From: Sycobia sp. Sy_11
Lineage: Eukaryota; Arthropoda; Insecta; Hymenoptera; Epichrysomallidae
Assembly (NCBI GenBank): GCA_018907035.1
Contig: JACCIC010000296.1
Location: 1 to 64,000, forward strand
Length of the DNA stretch: 64,000 nt
Direction: 5' to 3'
Shown here one piece after another: positions 55,902 through 64,000 of the stretch. Position numbers and translations under genes: made by a program. The notes beneath the pieces were generated by a model that saw nothing but the letters and a program-made list of their open reading frames with translations, ran no database searches and was not told the origin of the DNA. How positions within the stretch are numbered: the first letter of the stretch is position 1; each line of letters begins with the position of its first letter.

Positions 55902-58782
55902 ACTTCATATTGAGTTTATATCAAAACTTTTTTGCCAATGATTTACACAATTTTATACGAAACATTGGTTTATGGAATGTTAGAAAAAAAATGATAAAAA
56001 ATTAAATGATATTAATTATCTCATTAATGAATAGAATGGGGTCTCTTAATTATGAATATTGAAATAAGTATAAAGATAACAGCGAATAATATTTTCAAAT
56101 TAATTTTTTTTTCTCGAAAATTTAGATATACAAAATTGTCTGTTTAAGGTCAACAATTGTAAAATTAATTATTATACTTAATTTTTGGGATGACAAAATC
56201 CAATACACAATAGACTTTATTATTTTATAATTCTTTTAAACTGTTAGTTTATGTATTCTATTAAATTATTTTTTATTAAACAAATAACATAATAAATTAT
56301 TATTCTATAAATATTAATTTCTTGCAGTATAGTAATTGAAACTTGCATTTGAAATAAAATTATTATTTATTAGACAGAAATAAAAGGACCTAGCTTATAC
56401 CTTTTTCTTAATTTTACTATAACAATGTTCAAATTTTTCATTCTAAGATTTGTCTATTTTATAACCATAATAGTTCAATTATTTCTAGTTCGTAGTGACT
56501 AGATTTCAGCCTACTCAAAATTATTAGATGCCTACGAGGTGATGTATAACGCTAATTTTCGATTCTGTTCTGAAAGTTTTGAAAGTATTTGTTCAGCTTT
56601 TGTTGGTCATTCTTTGATTTGTTTCTAATTTTTTAGTATTCCTGTGAAATTCTACTTTTAATCTATTCTTGCACAATAAATTAGCCATTATAACTTCTTT
56701 TTTCTACACTTAAATTTGGAATTATTTTTTAGTACCAGGAATGTAATCTAAAGAATTTTTCTTCGTCATTTTATAGAAAACCAAGTTGACATTCTTTACA
56801 CGTATAATTTTTAGATATAAAGAAATTCAATATTTTCATTTTACTGGCTTTATGTATAAAATATTAGTTTTGTTATTGCAATGCTATAATATGAAAGTAG
56901 TAAATAAAAATATTAAATTTTTATAGTTTTGCGTATTATCTAAATAAATTTGAATTTGTCAGGATTGCCGTGCACTTTTTTCTTTACAATTACATTTTTA
57001 TTGTATTATATTTTTTACAATTTTATCTTATAAATCTGTATTTTTAATCTAAAATTGGAATGGTAATCTATAATTTGACAGAACCGTACTTGATTCTATC
57101 GGGTAAAGAATATAAACATACTAATTATATGGAACATAATGGCACTCTAGACTATTCTTAATATAAAATTACGTAATTTAAAAAAATAATTAAATCATTA
57201 TTTGATATTTATCTAAAATATATTATTTTATTTATTGTATTAAATTATTTTTAAATTACTTATTCTAAATAAGCGTATTTTAGAAAATAATAAATTAATA
57301 AAAATTATATAATATTTGAAAACAAATTTCAATTGTTTTTATCGATTTATATAAAAAATTTAAAAAACAAATTCGAATAAAGATTGTGTCATTTGTCTGA
57401 TGCAGTGTTCCAAATATAGATATATATATAGGTCTTATATAAAATCCCTTCTGAATTTTGCAACATAATATGATATAATGTTACCTGAAATTGAATCGAT
57501 ACTTTTAGCGGGGATACCTCCAGATTACCTAAACTTAGTCGGATGTTTTTGCTCATTGGAGTATAATTTGTTTATATTTTATATTTTAATATTTTTCATA
57601 TTTAATATTTTCTGGGCATAGTTTTATGTTTTAACGTTTAGTTAAATTTTTCTCTGTTATTTCTTTTTTTACCGTTTAATTAAACTTGTTAACCATTTTT
57701 TTAAAAATAGGTTTTAAAAATTTTATTATTTATTTATGCTTAATTATTATTATTTTTTTTTAATTATACGTTAAAGAAGATCTTTGTATTAATATTTTAA
57801 GAGTCGTAGTGGATTTTTTATTATCATTTTTTCTTACTTAGTTTTTACAATAAATATTGCAATTAAAATTTCAACCTGCAACATTAAGAATGACCAAAAA
57901 TTTAATTACAATACGAAAATGATACAATAACTATAAATAATAAAAATACTACGTTTAAAAACCAATTTGTATATTTCATTTATTTAAAATTAAATATGAT
58001 ATAGAACATTTTATAAAAAGATACATTCGCAAGTTTAGGTTCTACGTTGCTTAGTGATAAAATCACAACGTAGCCCCCATCTATGTTACGAAAATAGGAC
58101 TTTTTTCGAGGAACATAAATTTTAGATTCAGAAATTTAGTCTAATAAATAATAAAAATTTATTCAATTTTTAACTACTTAAAAAATAAAACTAATGACTA
58201 AGTATACATTTATAATAAATTTTTTAAGAAAAGCAAAATAACTAGGCGAGTTTGATATGTTTTTAGAATATTAAGAACTTTCAAAAATAAATAACTTTTA
58301 TTGTAAAATTTAACTTGGTTCGAAAAAAATTTCTCTTTATTGTTTTTTTCCCCTCTATCCATATGTTATTACAATATATTTCTATCGCATGTAGTGCCAT
58401 TCTTTTTCGTATTAACATATTTGCGGCGTTGTTATATTTTATTTTTTACGCTGTATTAGAACTGCTTCTTTGGCTGCTTTGCTGGCAATACGATTTTCAG
58501 TGCTGTTTGAATGAGCAGATGTCCTTAAGACTTCTATTTTGATTTCTTTTCTTGATTTATTGAATTTTATGAGTTTATAATTCATTTCATTAACTTCTTA
58601 ATTATTGGCGCTGAGATTGTGCAGTGAATTTAGTACACATTTTGAATATGCACATATATAAGATGAAGCTGTATCGAGTGGATTGAGCATATCTGATACC
58701 AAGAAGTATTTAGCATATATCTGAAGCAAATGCTTCAGCTGAAAAGGTAGAGAATTCGACTGTATATTGATAAAAATTTTTA
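55217..58782. other. Interior of the TTAA element, left part
   Basis: AT-rich, no coding sequence recognised. Contains (TA)n and (GA)n tracts (about 55455-55520 and 55849-55899) and a hairpin at 58042-58073. Open frames at 55560-55850 and 58315-58542 have no family resemblance. Confidence 0.6.
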
Positions 58783-59243
58783 TCGGTCTTACAGTTTTTC
58801 TACAATAATATAATATACTAATATAATGAGTATCGGACAGTCCTTATTTATAATCACCACCGTACAATCTGAAATAGAAATTACAACTAAATAGTAAAAT
58901 AAAAATTAAATTAAATAAAAAATAAATAAAAAAGTTAGATTGAAGTAAATTATATTAGAGTTTAGTCCTTGAAGATGAGCCGGATCTGTTCAAAACGTCG
59001 GAAATGAAAAGTAAATTTAAATTTAAGCTGGTGGGGGAAATCAGATTCTCCTTTATTAACATAGAATATAGATTACTTTATTTGTATTATTTTTAATTTT
59101 TAATTTTTAATTTAATTGATTTTTTATTTTATGTGTTATTAGTAATTTGTATTTTCAATTTTATGGGGGTTACTATAAACTAGGAGAGTCTAACTCTCAT
59201 TCTATTAGTATAATATTTTATTGTATAAAGGCTGGAAGACCGA
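58783..59243. repeat. Penelope-type inverted LTR pair (non-autonomous)
   Basis: The left end (tttttatcggtcttacag, gtccttatttataatcacca) recurs inverted at the right (ggggttactataaactaggag, ctggaagaccgata). Between them is a plus-strand hammerhead-like motif (58967-59001; CTTGAAGATGAGCC...AAAACGTCGG). There is no coding sequence. It looks like a small internally deleted relative of the element at 47816-49770. Confidence 0.65.
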
Positions 59244-59268
59244 TACAAATATTTATGAATCCACAATA

Positions 59269-59311
<43 letters not shown>

Positions 59312-59386
59312 CTTAGGTATACATATCTCAGGGTTGAGATATTTTTTAATTAACTTGTAATAATTTATAATTACTTTTTAATTTTT

Positions 59387-59428
<42 letters not shown>

Positions 59429-60832
59429 AGGTATTATTTTCAATTAAATGAAAATTTAATTAATCATTATTTTTAATTAATACAATAGCTTGTGTTGATG
59501 AATTACTTTGTCATACTAAAACTGTAATGATCAGATAAAGGAATCATGTATTTGAGTATATGGTCAATAACTGTATTACGGGCATCACGGTCCACGTTCG
59601 CGCAAATCGTATCATTGCGCTGGCAGCTGGTGTATTCTATCAATTCGTTCGACACTGTTTCCAAAATCGTGTAAAAAGTAGTGGCAACATCGCATTATAT
59701 ACGATTTGATAGACAGCATGCGAGTGTTTACGATTTTATAAACGAATGAACCACAAATCTGAATAGAGTCGACCCAACCTCTCGACAAATGTCGTACAGC
59801 TGATCCGATAATATATATATAATTCAGGTATCAACATAACGATTACCTGATGAATGGAGATGGGTCTTGATACAATTCTTGGTCATGTATTCTGATGGAT
59901 TATTCTTTTCTCTCCTAAAATGTTAATTATCTCCATATTTAACTTTTTGTGAATTAAAAATAATAGCTAATTAAAATTTTATTTCAATAATAATTGTAAT
60001 TTAATGATTAATTAAATAAACATGTAAACAATAATTCAATAGAAATTGTTAATTATTAATGGCAAATTAATATATATATATATAATTTATATCAGTATAT
60101 ATTTCATTAAAAAAGTAGAGAGAGACGGTTATATACAGACGAGACATGACGGGCACCCAAAATTCAAATAAGTTCAGTTATTTTAAATTTCAATATGCAA
60201 GTGATAGATAAAAACCTATAATTTAAGGTGCTATTTTTGAAGAAAAAAATTATTAAATAAATTCATCAAAAATGTAAAGCTTTCCAAAAGACAATTTGCT
60301 TCATCTCCCCTTCCCCAGAGTGGGACACGAGGGTATGAAGTATTTATATTTATATAATAAGATTCTTATATGTAAAGAAAATAAAAATAAGGTAATAGTA
60401 CAAACATATTAATTTATTACGTATTAATAATTAAACAAATCGTATAATACGTATGGCCTTCTTTATTTTTAATTTTAAAGGGTCATTTAAAGTATAAATA
60501 ATTATAAAAATAATGATAAATTAAGAGTTTTGAAGGGGGCGGTTTGATTGTTCGTAAGTGATAATATTAATATTATAGATATAATCTGATGTTAATGCAA
60601 CAAAGATAACTATTATTTTAGTTGCAAGATATCCAATATGCAAAATAGTGAAAAATTAGAGTGGAAAGAATATATAATTTTTACTTTAAATGAAAAATAT
60701 AAAATCACCATCATCTGGGAAAGTAAGCAGAACAGTATGATTGTATATTTAATAGGATTGGTTTGTACATAGAGAGCAAGTACAGCTTCTAAATATAATG
60801 GCATGTTATATTCTACATTATAATTATTGAAA

Positions 60833-60895
<63 letters not shown>

Positions 60896-61958
60896 TTTAC
60901 AAAAAATATTTCTATATTATATATCGTGATATTTTTGGCGGGAATATATGTATAATTTTTGTATTTTGACATATTGACTATTTAATTTGACATATTTATT
61001 CCAAAAAATTACAATGTATGAAATACTAAAGAAAACTTTAGCCGTACAAGAATATATTTTAAAATAAAATTTTTATAATTACCTATTGAATAGATAGTAA
61101 TGAAACTATTGAAAAGATACTTATTGAAAAAGATAGTAATTTCTAATATATAAGTGCTATTGTCAAATAGTGTTACTTCATTAAAAATTATTTTAATATT
61201 TGAATCTGTAACAGTTTTCTTACAAAAACTTTCTATAAAAGCTGTTTATTATATAAATTGTATAAATTATACAAAGTGCCAATCACTGTATAATGATGTG
61301 TAATATAAGAATAAATTTAAAAATTGCTTTATATAGATAACTATATATTTAAATATTTATAATATAATATATTAATTTAGGAGTTGTACTTACTCCTTAC
61401 ACAAAATTCAGTACTATAAATACACAATCATGCTCTTCTACATTCCAAAATAATGATGGTTTTATGATATTTTACATTTGAATTAAAAATTATATATTCT
61501 TTTCACGTTACTTTTTCTTATCCGTTTTATATAATAGGAGTGCATATCGAAGTAATAACTCAAATGCATCAATTACACGTTGTGAATACTCAAGACTCTC
61601 ATTTCCTCCTAAAATTATGAGTTTTAATTGTAGCTAAAAGACTATCCTGCAAAAAAATAAAAATGTTTGAAATTTTGGGAATTAAAGTGCTTTAGTTGTC
61701 ATAAAAAACGATTATAAAAAATTTTTAGGATGTATATAAATATTAAATCTGCGTAGGCAATAATAACATTTTTGCCTACATAAATATTATATATACTTTA
61801 GATTAGGAAAAGAACAATTACTTTCCTATTATATTTTTATAGATATTTATTGGCTCAAGCTCGTACATCTTGCACCTCCCTGTAATTTCAAATTTCCGTA
61901 TTACGTTACTATGTTTGCAATGTATTTGCATGCATGCATATATGCATGTGTGTATTTA

Positions 61959-62014
<56 letters not shown>

Positions 62015-62548
62015 CTGCACCAGGCTTCATAATTCTTTATTTGATTTGTACGGCATTGAATATTTTCTTCAGCGCCACCTATTCAAAAAATCAGAAATTA
62101 AAGTTCTCACTTTTTTATCTACAGAATTGGCAACTTGCATTATAACCATAATAAAATCTTATATTTAGTTTTACTCCCTCAATTCTATGAATAGAAAGAT
62201 GAAACAAAGTTCATTCGATTCATTATTCAATTCTACAGCCGGGGCTATCCCAGTTTGATCTGTACTATACGTATAAAATTTATAATATTTGTTGTTATTT
62301 AATGTTACTGCAAAGCGGCGATGTCTATAGTGCAGACGACAGTTAGATAAACATTTTCTTATTTTTTTAAAGTAACTTTGAAACATATTATGAAAGCAGT
62401 AAGGGATACCCCCAATTGTAGAATTTTTCAAAGATTCGTATAAAATTTGTTTCAACATTGTACAACGTAAAATGAGGACGCAAAACGAAATCTACGATTT
62501 ACACATTTTCATTTCCGTTTTAATAGTTCATCGTAGCGCTGGGATCGC
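59244..62548. other. Interior of the TTAA element, right part
   Basis: AT-rich; (TA)n tracts at about 59275-59310, 59391-59424, 60836-60892 and 61964-62011. A patch of balanced composition at 59575-59810 has no family resemblance. The minus-strand frame at 62171-62458, next to the right TIR, is 95 codons with no recognised domain; it might be a transposase remnant but nothing supports that. Confidence 0.5.
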
Positions 62549-62566
62549 GGTATGGAGCACTCTTAA

Positions 62567-62701
62567 TATGTTAGTAATTTATCGACAAGATGGTGTGAAT
62601 TTAAAACATATTTATGATGACCATGTCAATACTGATCTGTCTTTCAACGAGTTTCGTAACTTTTGTTCTAAATGCTGGAAAAATGATAAATATGGATTTG
62701 C
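62567..62701 (+). pseudogene. Packaging ATPase, C-terminal part
   Basis: Resumes directly after the right TTAA copy and reads MLVIYRQDGVNLKHIYDDH and FCSKCWKNDKYGFAV, the C-terminal region of the same ATPase family, in the phase expected if the insertion is ignored. The gene is then cut at 62702 by an LTR element (TGTTATGTTG...). The open frame reported as starting at 62472 begins inside the inserted element and is not a real gene start. Confidence 0.8.
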
Positions 62702-63120
62702 TGTTATGTTGAAAACTCTCCAACATGGAGAGGTTCCACGATTTCGTTTTGTTTTTAGATGGTTAGGTGTAAATAAATGAGTAGACACAATTTGAGCCAC
62801 AGATTAAATTGATTTATTGGCTCTTGGGGAAAAGCCTAGAAGGCATAAAAACCCCACGAAACGTATATTTGTGTTTTGATTGAGATTTGTCTGATGCGCA
62901 TAATGTGCTGTTGCACGTATTCGTATTAGGCGCTATGGCGCTACGCTTGTACCGTATTGACGGTAAGCACGGGGCCCCGGTGGACAAACAGTTGTCCTTT
63001 ATAGTCGTATAATCGTATAATTATGAATTCTGAATTGTATGAATGAATGTATTGAATGAATTATGAATGATTAAATATAAAGTAAATGTTAGAATTTAAC
63101 AAATAAGAAAAATGATGAAA
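62702..63120 (-). repeat. LTR (truncated copy) inserted in the ATPase gene
   Basis: About 99% identical to 63462-63880 (four differences seen). On the minus strand it ends ...CAACATAACA. It lacks the part present after 63880 in the other copy, so its outer portion is deleted. Includes a short inverted repeat (aactctccaacatggagagg). Confidence 0.75.
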
Positions 63121-63461
63121 TAAGAATAAATTCTACAGCCGAAGAATTATTTTAATGAATAAATAAACAAAAAACAAACATGTTATATTTTTATTAATTT
63201 ATTTATAACTATAATTTATTTATAAGTACTATATATATTGGACTAAATTATGTATAACTAAATCATATATATTTTCACTAAATTAAGTACTTAACTTAAA
63301 AGTTGTATGATGCTCCCTGGATGGCTCAACTGGACGAATCGTTTTGGCAAATAAGATAACCCCTGGAGATGATTTTCTTGCTGAGATGATGATTGCATAT
63401 GATTCGAATATTTTTTATAATTTATCACACGCGTGAATAGACCTCACAGGAGGCACCAAAA
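63121..63461 (-). other. Short internal region with primer-binding site
   Basis: Only 341 bp separate the LTR copies. On the minus strand, directly after the LTR at 63462, comes ttttggtgcctcctgtgagg, which has the TGG start of a tRNA-complementary primer site. No coding sequence. The pair may be a miniature (TRIM-like) or deleted LTR retrotransposon. Confidence 0.6.
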
Positions 63462-64000
63462 TGTTATGTTGAAAACTCTCCAACATGGAGAGGTTCCACG
63501 ATTTCGTTTTGTTTTTAGATGGTTAGGTGTAAATAAATGAGTAGACATAATTTGAGCCACAAATTAAATTGATTTATTGGCTCTTGGGGAAAAGCCTAGA
63601 AGGCATAAAAACCCCACGAAACGTATATTTGTGTTTTGATTGAGATTTGTCTAATGCGCATAATGTGCTGTTGCACGTATTCGTATTAGGCGCTATGGCG
63701 CTACGCTTGTACCGTATTGACGGTAAGCACGGGGCCCCGGTGGACAAACAGTTGTCCTTTATAGTCGTATAATCGTATAATTATGAATTCTGAATTGTAT
63801 GAATGAATGTATTGAATGAATTATGAATGATTAAATATAAAGTAAATATTAGAATTTAACAAATAAGAAAAATGATGAAATTAACGCGAACGTATTGTAT
63901 TAGTATAATAATTTAAACGCGTGCAATCGCAAGTAGATCTGAACTCGACGAACGATCGCGCTGAACTGACTCTTAATTTCGACGGGCTCGATCATCACGA
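63462..64000 (-). repeat. LTR copy running off the window
   Basis: Matches 62702-63120 up to 63880, then continues with new sequence to the window end; its TG start must be beyond 64000. Confidence 0.7.

Larger units (their letters stand above)
55202..62562. mobile_element. 7361-bp insertion with 14-bp TIRs and TTAA duplication
   Basis: Ends GAGTGCTCCATACC (55202-55215) and its exact complement GGTATGGAGCACTC (62549-62562) are each flanked by TTAA (55198-55201 and 62563-62566). TTAA targets are typical of piggyBac and Kolobok transposons; the ends do not start with the piggyBac CCC. The inside has no recognisable transposase, only AT-rich DNA, microsatellites and a nested Penelope-type repeat (58783-59243). 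It is therefore non-autonomous or badly decayed. It splits the packaging ATPase gene. Confidence 0.82.
51334..62710. mobile_element. Relic of a Polinton/adintovirus-like element (virion module), with later insertions
   Basis: Five to six recognisable virion genes cluster: PLA2-like, pVI/pX-like fused to adenain-like protease, minor capsid and major capsid on the minus strand, packaging ATPase on the plus strand, sharing a short divergent promoter. This combination is characteristic of Polintons/Mavericks and adintoviruses. Several genes carry stops or frameshifts. Between 55202 and 62562 a foreign element interrupts the ATPase. Protein-primed PolB and the retrovirus-like integrase are not seen; they may lie beyond 64000 or be deleted. 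The termini could not be fixed. Confidence 0.8.

Noticed and set aside
55202..62562. A 7.4-kb intron in the ATPase gene
   Set aside because: The borders are TTAA plus perfect inverted repeats, not GT...AG, which fits a transposon.
62472..62780. Independent 102-codon gene
   Set aside because: Its first 32 codons lie in the TTAA element, the middle is the ATPase C-terminal part and the end is LTR; a chance fusion.

Overview
The window looks like a gene-poor, AT-rich stretch of an arthropod nuclear genome, most probably an insect. An ant or other hymenopteran is my inference from the mix of families (mariner, R1-clade LINE, Penelope-like elements, Ty1/copia with a Drosophila-copia-like primer site, Polinton/adintovirus-like genes). 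No marker gene proves it. I see no intact host gene, rRNA, complete tRNA or CRISPR. Almost everything recognisable is a transposable element or a virus-like relic, many nested inside one another, separated by long (TA)n and (TC)n tracts.

Layout. 1-3600: decayed Ty3/gypsy element on the minus strand (four zinc knuckles, two successive retropepsin-like domains, RT, RNase H), cut off by the window edge. 3740-5430 and 6350-8530: homopolymer-inflated sequence that looks like poor consensus; the second block is the corrupted left arm of a huge foldback repeat (6622-9630) whose clean twin lies at 33192-35636. 10751-12878: long-TIR element with nested repeats and a SINE. 13453-28720: scattered exons of a decayed multi-exon gene of an uncharacterised arthropod repetitive family. 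One of its introns, originally about 0.14 kb, holds a complete 8.05-kb copia element (14259-22306; identical LTRs, intact 1809-codon frame) and a mariner relic (22346-23630). 24.9-33 kb: hairpins, a Penelope LTR, a MITE-like repeat, a SINE with a perfect 13-bp target duplication and a second mariner relic. 37.9-42.6 kb: 3'-truncated, internally deleted R1-clade LINE on the minus strand abutting a decayed gypsy element on the plus strand. 47.8-49.8 kb: Penelope-like element with an RT fragment, lacking the GIY-YIG end.

51.3-62.7 kb is the most interesting part. It is a relic of a Polinton/adintovirus-like genome carrying a virion module: phospholipase A2-like protein, adenovirus pVI/pX-like basic/hydrophobic protein fused to an adenain-like protease, minor capsid (penton-like) protein and major capsid protein on the minus strand, with a divergently transcribed packaging ATPase on the plus strand. 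The ATPase gene is split by a 7361-bp insertion with perfect 14-bp terminal inverted repeats and a TTAA duplication; taking out the insert and one TTAA leaves the frame open across the join. The same gene is hit again at 62702 by an LTR element that runs off the window. Polymerase B and integrase genes, expected for such elements, are not seen here.

How it fits together: the only element that looks capable of present activity is the copia element. The rest is a fossil record whose order can partly be read from the nesting: ATPase gene older than the TTAA element, which is older than or as old as the Penelope-type repeat inside it; exon-bearing gene older than the mariner and copia. Assignments rest on motifs read by eye and on recalled family features; no database search was possible.
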